Positions 10,478 through 19,445 of a DNA stretch of 64,000 bases are shown here, piece by piece. Below the pieces are notes generated by a model, which made no database searches, was not told the DNA's origin, and saw nothing but the letters and a program-made list of their open reading frames with translations. A program made the translations under genes and the position numbers. The DNA lies in NCBI RefSeq assembly GCF_000234665.1, contig NC_018312.1, positions 1 to 64,000 on the forward strand, read 5' to 3'. Position 1 is the stretch's first letter. Every line of letters starts with the position of its first letter. The DNA is from Leishmania mexicana MHOM/GT/2001/U1103. Lineage: Eukaryota > Euglenozoa > Kinetoplastea > Trypanosomatida > Trypanosomatidae.

Positions 10478-10739
10478 ATGTGAACGTACATGCATTCACG
10501 CAAACGCATGTCTTTTGCCGTCATTGAAGGCATCGATTTTTTTTTCCTGCGTCCGATGCAAGGAAGTGAGAGGCGGTCACAAAGACGAAAAGAAGAAGAA
10601 ATGAAGGATCTGCACAGCGAGGTGGTGCGTGGAAGTGCGTTGCATCACCCGACCAATGGCACCCGCACACGTGCACAGACAGACTCACCCTCTCGTTACT
10701 TAACCTGTCCGGCAGGGTATTGATTCGAGGATGCACTGG
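10478..10739. repeat. 262-bp duplicate, right copy
   Basis: Partner of 10116-10377. This copy runs into the complete RRM gene (its stop is at 10696), so it is the copy joined to genuine gene sequence. Confidence 0.95.
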
Positions 10740-11328
10740 AGATGATGTTGAGTGGGTTGGTCGAGTACCCGACCTTAAGGCGCTTTCCGTGAAACTCGTA
10801 GCCGTTCATGGTGTCCACAGCCTGCTTGGCGCTGTCAGGGTAGCGGAAGTAAACAAAGCCGTAGCCGCGAGGCATGCTGGTCTGGCGATCGAAGATGATG
10901 CGCGCGCCGTCAAGAGGGCCAAAGCGCGCGAAGAGAGTGTGCAGGTCGGCGCTGCTGACGTCCTGGGCGAGGTAGTTCACAATCAGCTGCTTTCGGTATC
11001 GCTCATCGTTGGAGGGAACTGGAACCATCTGCGTCCTGTTGTGGCGGAGAGCGTTTTGGTCAGGAGACGACTGGTTCATCGATCCCTGAACGCCGCCTTC
11101 ATAGATCGTGCCCGGCGGCCCACCAACGTACTGCTGGTTAGACTGTGATGGTATGTTCATAGGAACAAGCTGCGGATTTTGCGCCTGGTACACACCCTGT
11201 TGCTGTGGGTGCTGTACGATGAACTGCTGCTGAGGGGTGTAGGAGGAAATCGCAGAAAACTGCTGCTGAGATTGATTAGAGGGGAACTGCATCATCTGCG
11301 AAGAGGAGTTCGTGTTCGGCAGGTACAT
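10696..11328 (-). CDS. RRM RNA-binding protein (UBP/RBP-like)
   Basis: A 210-residue protein with one RNA recognition motif. Residues 1-105 are a low-complexity Gln/Asn/Pro/Ser-rich region (QQQFSAISSYTPQQQF, HPQQQGVYQ), a prion-like type common in mRNA regulators. The RRM covers about residues 118-200: RNP2 reads LIVNYL, RNP1 reads RGYGFVYF, and the last strand ends KRLKVGYS. This one-RRM plan resembles the trypanosomatid UBP/RBP family of cytoplasmic 3'-UTR binders, which control mRNA stability because transcription is not individually regulated. The exact orthologue is not resolved. The start at 11328 (MYLPNTNSS) is the first ATG of the domain frame that makes sense; an upstream extension is hydrophobic and begins in the UTR. 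Its own downstream region is exceptionally long. Confidence 0.88.
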   Translation of the reverse strand: MYLPNTNSSSQMMQFPSNQSQQQFSAISSYTPQQQFIVQHPQQQGVYQAQNPQLVPMNIPSQSNQQYVGGPPGTIYEGGVQGSMNQSSPDQNALRHNRTQMVPVPSNDERYRKQLIVNYLAQDVSSADLHTLFARFGPLDGARIIFDRQTSMPRGYGFVYFRYPDSAKQAVDTMNGYEFHGKRLKVGYSTNPLNIISSASSNQYPAGQVK

Positions 11329-12357
11329 TTTGCGTGAAACCGCAAAAAAAATCACAAGGCAAACCACTAAAGTGAAATTCGCCGAAACAAAAAAGAAAAC
11401 ACAAAGAATGGATAACACAGGGAAATGAGGGAGGTGGAACGAGAAAGGAAAAGGGGAAGAGGAGGAGGCAGTGATGCTGCTGTTGAGTAAGGTGTTGGGA
11501 GGAGAAAGCCAGTCGCTTCACAATTGACAAAACAACTGACAATGTCTGTGTGAGAAGAAAAGGTGGTGATCGAGGATGGAGGTTACAGGGGGGCGACAGA
11601 ACAAAACCAAGGAAGACAACCGGAGACAAAGAAGGAAGGAAAACTGGTGGGAAGAAAGAGAAGTAAGGAAGACAGGAAAGCGGAAGAAATATGGGGGCTT
11701 GATTTTACTACGCACACACACGCAAATGCGGGGGAAGCGAGAAAGAAATGTACGCGCACGAGTTAAAATGAGTTGCGGATGCCGACGTCGCAAACATGCA
11801 CACACGGGCGTGAGAAGAAGGCGAAACAACGGTAAAGAAAAAACAGCGGACGCGTCAGGGAAGGGCAAGGGGGCACATGCGTTGAAAGGGGAACCAGACG
11901 GTGAAGTACACACACCGAGAAGCGGAATACGGTGGAGAGGAAGAGGGGAAAGTAGAGGAGAGTTTAGGTGCGGTAGAGGAGGGAGAATAGTGACGCCACA
12001 GGCAACCGAGGCTCTTTGTCAGTGTACCTCGGCGCACATCGACGACGATTGTGTACTTGTGAGGAGAGGAAAGCGAGGTTCTTTCTCTGCCTGTAACAGG
12101 CAATCCTGTCATGTAGAAGAGCTAAGCCCTCAAGTAGTGCGAGAAGGCTAGGGAAACACGGCGCGGCTGTGTTGACACTTGTGACTCAGATATTTATTAT
12201 TGGAATGCTCAAAGCAGCTGGGAACAGGTAGCGAAGCAGAGTGCAGAAGGGTTAGGAGTGCAGACGAAAAAAAAGCGGGGAGGAGGGGTGGGGGCACAGG
12301 TCGTCGCCATGACGGCACTCTGGGTTAGTCCGCAGCGACTGGGGCCCGGTCAGAACG
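11329..12357. other. Intergenic region
   Basis: About 1 kb between the RRM gene and the gapped gene. The + strand is purine-rich from about 11390 to 11960, meaning a long pyrimidine-rich leader region upstream of the RRM gene. No convincing ORF; the 191-residue + strand frame at 11576-12151 is Lys/Arg/Gly-rich and reads as low-complexity UTR. Confidence 0.5.
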
Positions 12358-12839
12358 TCACACGCACAACAGAGAGAGTTCTGTGTCGAGGAAGGGGAAA
12401 AGGCCGCTAAACACANNNNNNNNNNNNNNNNNNNNNNNNNNNNNNNNNNNNNNNNNNNNNNNNNNNNNNNNNNNNNNNNNNNNNNNNNNNNNNNNNNNNN
12501 NNNNNNNNNNNNNNNATCAAAGTATTTGTTCGCGAGAAAGATGTGTACAATGAGAGCATCCGGCGTTGAGGATGCAGCAAAACCGGCGGCCCACAATGCT
12601 TCAAGCGCAGAGTCCGAGTCGGCGACGCTGCCTACCCCGTCGCTGTGTGTTGCGATATCGGCGACAAAAGGCAAGCATCCCGGCTGGGTGAAGTGAACGT
12701 AACTCTGAAACAGCCGCCGCCACAGATTTGCGAGGGACTGCGCTGCCAAATCGCTAGCTGTCTTCGGCACAGACTTTGTCAGTTTCTCATCTTCATGCTT
12801 CTCTCCTGCTCTTTGCGATCCGTGGAGAAGTCTCGGCAT
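12358..12839 (-). CDS. Hypothetical protein interrupted by assembly gap
   Basis: An ATG at 12839 opens about 108 residues before the gap (MPRLLHGSQRAGEKHEDEK at the start, then a helical Leu/Ala-rich part with SLANLWRRLFQSYVHF and ALEALWAAGF). The gap at 12416-12515 hides an unknown length. Beyond it the most protein-like frame reads FSGLFPFLDTELSLLCV and stops at 12358; a second frame stays open to 12252 but looks like UTR. The protein is unrecognised. Because the gap length is a placeholder, the frame across it and the true size cannot be known. Confidence 0.5.
12416..12515. other. Assembly gap 2 (100 N)
   Basis: A 100-N placeholder inside the gene that starts at 12839. Unlike gap 1, its flanks do not duplicate each other. 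Confidence 0.98.
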
Positions 12840-13565
12840 GGCAGACGTACTTCTTTTGTGTTCGCTTATCTATTCTAGTTGTCGATTGGGGGAGCACGTG
12901 AGAAGATGATAACGCCGTCGTCTTTTCTTCCTCGATAGCCATTTGCAGCGCAGAAGGAGAGAGAGACCAAAGAAAAAGATGGAAAGGCCAAAAGACGATG
13001 GAGCGGGGAGGAAGCGGCAATAGCGAAGGAGTGGAAGAGGAAAAGACTCCATCGGGCAAGGCGCCCCGCAGCGCGTGGCCTGAGAAAGCTCTCGGCAAGA
13101 CAGTACGAGTTACCACACAGTGAGATGCGTATTGGCTAAACGATCCTGCATTCACCGAGTGCGCAGAGAAGCGCAGGTGCTACCCCACGCGTAGGTACAC
13201 ATCAGTTCACCATGGTGTTGGCGAGCGCCAGCAAGAGAAAACTCGGCGCCTTCGATGTAGACTACTCTAGGTCCCGTCTTTCTCACTTTCTTGTGGGCCC
13301 ATGGCGCCTGTGTCTTTCGGTTTTCTACCGATTCCTCTTCGCCAGCAAGAGACGGTTGCTATACATTCATGCAGGAATCAAAGCAACATACTGACACCCG
13401 CACATGCGGGGACACCTGAACACATAGCATGGTGCAGCCGTGCGCCGGTGAAAGAAAATAACGCGAAGGTACTATACATGTGTGTAAAAGAAACAGGTTT
13501 TACCGTTGGGTATGAGAAAGCCGCTTAGGACAGGGGGTGATAAAACGATCTGCGCGCATTCGCAT
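12840..13565. other. Intergenic region
   Basis: About 730 bp, with a purine-rich + strand block at 12950-13040 (agaaggagagagagacc and similar) that is likely the splice signal of the gapped gene. No other gene seen. Confidence 0.45.
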
Positions 13566-15785
13566 TTACTTCCTGTTGTTGGCGCGCCTACCCGCAGCAA
13601 TCTGAAGCTCCTTTCGTCGAAGTTCCAGGGCAGCGAGCTTCTCCCCCTCGAACTTCGCGTCGGCCATTTCCTGTGTGCGGTCTCTCTCCATCCCATCCAA
13701 GTCACGCAGAAGTGGCGCCAGCCGCTCGTTCTCAGCCTCCTCAAGGTGCTTGATTTGACGTCGAATTTTCTCTAATTCGCGGTTCAGGCGATCGGTGCGG
13801 TCCTTCTCCAGCTGGATGCGGGCGTCCATGTTGGTCCGCTTCATCTTCAGCTCTGTCATACTGTTCGTTACGCGGTCCTCGGTCTGTCGGAATAGGGTCT
13901 CTGCGGCGTCGCTGGCGGTGCTGGCCTTCTCGAACACGCGCTCCAGATCCGCAATCTCGCGACGAAGCTTCTCTGACACGACACGCGCCTCCTCACCGCG
14001 CCGCATCAGCTCCTCGCCACGGTCCCGTACCATACGCTTTTCCACCTCGATATCCTCCTCGGCGCGCTCCAGCTCGTTCTCCTTAGGCGCCAGGGCGTCG
14101 ATGTTTGCCTGCAGCTTCGGAATGAGCAGCGTCTTGTTGGATGCCCTGTTGCGCTCCAACGCGCGCTCGATTGACATGGCGCACACGTAAGAAAAGTTAT
14201 TGTACGCCACGTCGAGTCGCTCAAGTGTATTGTTAGTGCGAAAGCTATCGCTGATGGCCTCGCCCGTCGCCTCCAGCATCAAGTTGCGGCGCAGGTTGAG
14301 GTGACGCAGAGTTCGGTTTTTCTGCACTGCCTTCGCCATCTCCACCCCGCCAGCGTGGCCGATGCGGTTGGACGACAGGTTCCATGTTGTGAGGCATTTG
14401 TTCACTGCCAGGCCCTTCGCCAACTCCACAGCACCGCCATCCTTGACACGGTTGTTGCTCATGTCCAAGTGGCGAAGTGTGTGGTTCACGCAGAGGACGG
14501 GGCCAAGTGCCGCGGCTCCGATGTGATCAATGGAGCACTTGGAAAGATGAAGAGAGCTCAGGCTATGGTTTTCGTTCAGGCCCGTACTGATCGCCTTCAC
14601 CCCCGCGCCAAGTGGGTTGCCGCTCAGTCGCAAGGTGGTTAGTGAGGCGGAAACAGACAGCACCTTGCCAACCGCGTCAGCGCTGCCCTCGCCAAGGACG
14701 TTGTTGTCCAAGTCCAGGTACTCCACGACATCATTCCCGTTCCGAATCGCCCCCGCTAGCGCATTGAGAAAGCACGCGCCGCCTTTATCGTCCAGGTGAT
14801 TGCGCTGAAGTTCCCAGTGCGTCACACGTGCCGCCTCCAACGCCGATGCAAGGACGCGGGCCCCTTCATGGCCGAGGTTGTTGCTCGAGAGATTGAGGCG
14901 CGTGAGGGAGCCGTTGCGCTCGAGAGCAGAACCGATGAAGGCCACGCCGCCTGCGCCGAGACCGTTGCTGCTGACGTTTAGTCTGGCGAGCACCTCGTTA
15001 GACCGCAGCAACTCTCCAAGAGCCTCTGCGCCAGGGGTACCAATGTGGTTCCCGTTCACCCCAGCGCGCGCGCCAATGTCCAGCGAAATGACCGTGTTGT
15101 TCTCGAGAAGTGCTCGGGCTATGAGGACGCCACCTACGTGCCCGATATCGTTTGAGGCTACATCAATATGAACAAGAGTACGGTTTCGCTTGATGAGCTG
15201 CGCGATGAAGCGCGCACCGTTGTCGCGCAGGCAGTTGCCAGAAAGATCAAGAACACTGTAGTGGCTGTTGCGAGAGAGAACTGCCCCCAGCGCCTCAGCG
15301 GAGCAAACGCCGAACCCGTTCTCCGGCAAGCAAAAAAATCGGCCTTTGCATTTCGCGCTGATGAGCTCCATGAAGCGCATCTCGCGCTGCCATGAAGGAG
15401 GGAGGTCTTGGTCTAGACACCGAGCCTCGTAGAGAAGTCGCAAATCGTCGGTGGTGATGCTTACCTCGCTCTGCTGCATCTCGCTCAGCGCCCCGCACTC
15501 GCGCAGGTGGTCGAAGGAGACGAAGTTAGCAGTGTACGGAATACCCTCCGGTAACAGTCGCGGAAGGTTTGTAGTGTGTGCCTGGCAATCCTGCAGAAAA
15601 GCACGGCTCTTGGTGCTCTTGAACCTGTATAACTCGGCCTCGTAGCTGTTCTGCATCGACTTCGACGACTGCCCTATCACCGTCGCCGCCAGGCGTGGCA
15701 GGGAGGCTGTGACGGCTGGGTTAGCGTGGCGCGCAGCTTCCGGGGGCCCCGGAGCAAGGACTTGGCTGTCCATTGCAGCGTCCAT
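13566..15785 (-). CDS. Leucine-rich repeat protein with C-terminal coiled coil
   Basis: A 739-residue protein. Residues 1-150 have no repeat. About residues 155-565 hold roughly a dozen 28-residue LRRs of the ribonuclease-inhibitor type (recurring L..LDLS.N.L, with variants such as LTRLNLSSNNLG, LRHLDMSNNRV, LERLDVAYNNFS). About residues 575-735 form a long charged coiled coil (ELERAEEDIEVEKRMVRDRG, RLNRELEKIRRQIKHLEEAE). The LRR horseshoe is a protein-interaction scaffold; the coiled coil suggests a cytoskeletal or axonemal partner. Trypanosomatids carry many LRR proteins of this kind on the flagellum, including DRC5-like ones, but I cannot assign an orthologue. The start at 15785 (MDAAMDSQ) is the first ATG giving a polar N-terminus; the longer open frame upstream is cysteine-rich UTR-like sequence. 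Confidence 0.85.
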   Translation of the reverse strand: MDAAMDSQVLAPGPPEAARHANPAVTASLPRLAATVIGQSSKSMQNSYEAELYRFKSTKSRAFLQDCQAHTTNLPRLLPEGIPYTANFVSFDHLRECGALSEMQQSEVSITTDDLRLLYEARCLDQDLPPSWQREMRFMELISAKCKGRFFCLPENGFGVCSAEALGAVLSRNSHYSVLDLSGNCLRDNGARFIAQLIKRNRTLVHIDVASNDIGHVGGVLIARALLENNTVISLDIGARAGVNGNHIGTPGAEALGELLRSNEVLARLNVSSNGLGAGGVAFIGSALERNGSLTRLNLSSNNLGHEGARVLASALEAARVTHWELQRNHLDDKGGACFLNALAGAIRNGNDVVEYLDLDNNVLGEGSADAVGKVLSVSASLTTLRLSGNPLGAGVKAISTGLNENHSLSSLHLSKCSIDHIGAAALGPVLCVNHTLRHLDMSNNRVKDGGAVELAKGLAVNKCLTTWNLSSNRIGHAGGVEMAKAVQKNRTLRHLNLRRNLMLEATGEAISDSFRTNNTLERLDVAYNNFSYVCAMSIERALERNRASNKTLLIPKLQANIDALAPKENELERAEEDIEVEKRMVRDRGEELMRRGEEARVVSEKLRREIADLERVFEKASTASDAAETLFRQTEDRVTNSMTELKMKRTNMDARIQLEKDRTDRLNRELEKIRRQIKHLEEAENERLAPLLRDLDGMERDRTQEMADAKFEGEKLAALELRRKELQIAAGRRANNRK

Positions 15786-16747
15786 GGCTGTCAAGCAGCG
15801 ACAGGAAGTGAGGCGGCGAGGTGCCGCAAGAAGAGCGCCCACCAAACGAACGTGGAACTGTCTACTCTCCACTGTGCGCGCTGCACCTGTGTGGAGAGGG
15901 AGAACGAGTGGTGAGAAGGGACAGGTGCACGCTTGCACACACACACACACAACGATGCAACTCTACACCGTGACGCAGAAGAGGCAGGGATGTGGAAAAC
16001 AGTTGAGAAAGAGAAAAGGGTTTTTTGAAGCACTTTCTTCTACCACAGAAAGGCTCCCATGAGAGAGAAGATGTATCTCCGCCTAATCCTGCGAAACACA
16101 AAACGGGCAAACCCACACAACTGTGGGGTGGGGGGGGGGGCTGCGAGAGTGTACGAACGCACATCCCTTGACATACAAAGCGCCTGACACTGAAAACACT
16201 GCACGCACCAGAGCAGATGTTTCTCAGCGACGTCCAATCCCAGCCGAGCACGCATACCACGAAACGCCAGTGCCTTCTACGGCACAAAGACAGCGGCTGA
16301 AGCGCTTTCCTGCTTTCCTTCCTCTTCTCCATCTTTCTCAGTGGTCTGCAACTGCGTCGCAAAAGCCCAACCAGACCTTCCGCAGTATCGCAGCCACGCA
16401 CATCACCCACGTTCACGCGATTCATCAATGGTTACCGTCCTTAAAAGTCAACACGTACGGTTTGCGATAGTATGTTCAACTTCAGCTGCACTGCTTCGAT
16501 GGGTGAATTCATCTCCCCGGTAGTACTCCATCACCACCCCCGCACATCCACTCTACAACTCCAAAAAAAGACACCGTGGTAGAGAGAGACGGCAGGTGGG
16601 AGTGCACGTGAAGACAAAGGCAGAGATGCACAGAAGCCACCATTACGAGGAAAAAAAAGACGGTGCGAAGGAGAGAAGATGAAGGCATAAAGAGCTTTAA
16701 GCACAGTGGGACAACTGTCCCCATACATCAATTGCCATTCAGCTCAG
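15786..16747. other. Intergenic region downstream of repeat copy A
   Basis: About 960 bp holding the 5' UTR of the LRR gene. Contains a (CA)n run at 15937-15951 and a G run at 16127-16140. Pyrimidine-rich in the transcribed sense in several places (16005-16025, 16560-16590). No gene is seen. Confidence 0.45.
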
Positions 16748-18372
16748 CAACCTGTCCCTCCCCCCGAGGCAACTCGATAAACACACGCACACCACAAAAC
16801 CACAGTTCACCTACCCCTGCTGCCCTACACCCACGTCCGGCGCGTCTAGGGCGAGGCACGCCGCCCTTGAATGGGGCCGCGTGCCTAGCTGGCTCTGCAT
16901 GTCCTTTCGCGCGTCCCCCCCTCTTCCCCCTCCGCCTTTGGCTACGCGCTGCGCGGTCGGAGCCCAACACCGAGGCGGTGGTGTCTGACGTGCGGGGTGG
17001 CAGGGAGCGGTCTAGGTGCATGCCGGATGTGCTCAAGGAGAAAGCTGGCCAGCCGCATCTCAGGGCCCGCTGGGTTCCCGTGCTCTGCCTGCATGCCGTG
17101 GCGACTCTCCACATCGCAGTCTGGGAGGCTCCATGGTGTGGCTCGGGGTCTCCCCGCCATGCCTCCGGCACCTGCGGCTCATCAGCCCACCCGGTCGGTG
17201 GTACGAGGCGCCGCCTGCTTGCACAGCACATGCGCTTTGGTGATGCTCGGCTTGCATCTCTTCCCGGCTTTTCCATCCATCACTCCTGCTCTGCTGACCT
17301 CTCCATGCCCTGTCTGGGTGTGATACACCATGCCAGCTGTGCTCGACAGCGCGTGCACACAGCGCTCGCACCTCTGCGCACTGCGGCCTGCTTCACGGGG
17401 ACGCTGCTGTCCGTCGGGGGCTTCCTGTCCTCCATCCTCTATTACCGTCGATGCCGCAGGGAGGGGGCGTGTGTGTGTGTGCGGATGGCCTGCCCGCATG
17501 CGCCGCGGCAGGTGAGGCACTGCCACGAGTCTGTGGCAGCAAGGGGGGAGGGGCCACCCCCTCCTGCACCCGCACGCCCTTCACAGGCGTGGGTGGGTCC
17601 AGGCGGATGGGCGCCGCGGATGCACGCGTGCCTGCGCACGAAGAGCGCATAGCCCGTCCTCCTGAGGGAACACAAGGGGGGAGAGCAGTGGGCACCCGCC
17701 AGGGAAAGCCCCGGCAGCGCGCGTGACATGTGCACAAGAGCAACATTGCGCGCGCAACCGCTGCGTGAGCCGAGGTGTGCCTCGAGCGATCCGCGAATCC
17801 CGCGTAGCATACCGGGCGCGACGCCGGGCCGGGCGCCATCACACCACATCGCAGGTGGGAGGGTCGAGGCTCTGGCGGCGGTTTCGGCAGCACAGCGCTA
17901 GCGCACTAGTAGGCGGCACGCCCTCAGCACTCCGTGCTGTCGCCGCCAACCCACCCGTCGCTGCAGGAATCCAAAGTGCGGTCAGGTGCACGTGCACAGC
18001 TGGGTGAGCATCGTCCCCTATCGCCGGGCAAGCGCGGCTTCGGGCGATGTCCCGCCTGGCGTCTGAGACCGGTGACCAGGTCCGCCATAGCCACACCAAC
18101 ACAGCAGCGACGCAACAGCAGTGTTTGAACGCGCACATTTCCTCAAGTGTCGACACGATTTGCAGTGAGCTGACATAGACACGGTCATGGCCGCACGCCT
18201 CTTCGGCCCAGAGCAAGCCCAGACCTCTCCGCGGACACCAAGAGTTCACAGCCGCATACCAGGGCAGTCTGCAGCCTCTTGGCCGCTCCCACACAGAGAG
18301 TATGTGCGCGCGTGTGTGGCGGGATGGGTGGGGAGTATCAGACCCTGACATCACGGTGAGGCGGCCAGCCAT
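16748..18372 (-). mobile_element. 1.6-kb retroposon-like repeat, copy A
   Basis: A 1625-bp GC-rich block repeated almost perfectly at 36721-38327 (copy C, direct) and 24482-25817 (copy B, inverted). Between A and C I counted two differences in 1607 bp (17246 and 18252); against B three in 1336 bp. Read on the minus strand, its 5' end carries GGCTGGCCGCCTCA and TCAGGGTCTGATACTC, which resemble the Pr77/79-bp signature at the start of trypanosomatid ingi/L1Tc/SIDER elements. There is no intact RT or endonuclease frame and no poly(A) tail; the long open frames inside are Pro/Arg/Ala-rich shadows on both strands. It starts 71 bp after the nucleoside hydrolase stop, in sense, so it would form that gene's 3' UTR. 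Best guess: non-autonomous or degenerate SIDER/DIRE-type element. Confidence 0.75.
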
Positions 18373-18443
18373 TATCGGCAGCGCGGAGATAATCGGAAGA
18401 AAAAGGGCTTTGAGGGCAAAGTGAATGCCGCGTGTGAGTGCGG

Positions 18444-19445
18444 CTACTCTGGGCAGCAGCGAGCACTATCCATCACCATGCGATAGAACATATCCGCCTT
18501 TGTATTCTTTGCGACGTAGATGTTTCCTGTGGCAGCACCCTCAGCTGCTCGCCGGGTCTGCCCTTCGTTTGGAGCGTTCGCTTCCACCACCACCTCAAGC
18601 GAAACAGCCTCCACTTCCGCCAACCTCCGCTCAATGGCATACGCGGCCGTCAGCACGTCCCACGCGTAGTACCCGTCATTGGGGCGAACCAGCTCAAAGT
18701 GTGTGCAGCTTGCCCAAGCAGAGCCGACGAACTGGGACAGTAGATACTTGTTCTGTGCACCGAACTTCTGCACCACTTCTGACGTCACCGGCACTGAGTT
18801 GGTTGAGTCGAGCGAGAATATGACCTTCTTGAGGTGCGGGCACATGAGCACCGTTTTGGCCGCCGCAGGATCCCAAAAGATGTTCCACTCCGCGCTGCCA
18901 TCGGTACGGCGGTCGATGAAAACGTTGCCCTTCACGTCGACTGCGCCACCCATGATGATGCACTCCTCCACGTTCTTGCAGAACTCCTCGCCATACTTCT
19001 CGATGCACCACGCTACGCATGACAACGGCCCGGTCACGCAGATAGTCACCTTCTCCGGGGAGGACATCACCAGTTGAGCCATAGCCTCCTCTCCCACCAG
19101 TGCATCGTTCTCGTCCCGCACGGCTTCCCAGATGGCCACATGCTCGGGAATATTGACGCACGGCAGGTCATCCATGTTCTTTGAGCTCCACCGCCACTCC
19201 GACGGGAATGGATTGACCCCTTTGAAGGACGTCTTCGCGACCGGGAAAAGTCCCGTTGCTTTCCTGGCGTGCATCATGGCCATCAACTTACCCGAGACGC
19301 TGAATGCTTGGTCCACGAAGCAGTCGGCGTCCGTGACAATGCAGCCGATCACCTTCACTGCCTCCGGATTTCCCAGCAGTAGTGCCAGTGCAACCAGGTC
19401 GTCGTGGCCACCATCATGGTCGATAATGACAGGTTTGGGAGGCAT
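18444..19445 (-). CDS. Purine nucleoside hydrolase (IAG/IG-NH type)
   Basis: A 333-residue enzyme of purine salvage that hydrolyses the N-glycosidic bond of purine ribonucleosides to base and ribose; trypanosomatids cannot make purines de novo. The N-terminal IIDHDGGHDDLVAL carries the family DxDxxxDD calcium/ribose motif (D9, D11, D15, D16). TDADCFV, EWRWSSKNMDD, VTICVTGPLS, CIIMGGAVDVKGN and AEWNIFWDPAAAK follow the inosine-adenosine-guanosine NH group rather than the nonspecific IU-NH group. Both aromatic base-stacking positions of IAG-NH appear kept (Trp in EWRW and in YYAWDVLTAAY). Full length. The start at 19445 (MPPKPVII) is preferred over the upstream ATG because family proteins begin here. 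Repeat copy A follows the stop after 71 bp. In L. major I recall such a gene near one end of chromosome 29. Confidence 0.95.
   Translation of the reverse strand: MPPKPVIIDHDGGHDDLVALALLLGNPEAVKVIGCIVTDADCFVDQAFSVSGKLMAMMHARKATGLFPVAKTSFKGVNPFPSEWRWSSKNMDDLPCVNIPEHVAIWEAVRDENDALVGEEAMAQLVMSSPEKVTICVTGPLSCVAWCIEKYGEEFCKNVEECIIMGGAVDVKGNVFIDRRTDGSAEWNIFWDPAAAKTVLMCPHLKKVIFSLDSTNSVPVTSEVVQKFGAQNKYLLSQFVGSAWASCTHFELVRPNDGYYAWDVLTAAYAIERRLAEVEAVSLEVVVEANAPNEGQTRRAAEGAATGNIYVAKNTKADMFYRMVMDSARCCPE

Noticed and set aside
16663..17652. 329-codon + strand frame and its minus-strand partners inside repeat copy A (repeated in B and C)
   Set aside because: Pro/Arg/Ala/Cys-rich, open on several frames and both strands at once as expected of high-GC sequence, starts in flanking sequence, no RT, endonuclease or recombinase motif.
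18290..18372. Active HDV-like ribozyme at the 5' end of repeats A and C
   Set aside because: The strand that would pair with CAGGG to form helix P1 is absent at the repeat edge, so an active fold looks unlikely; kept only as a signature match.
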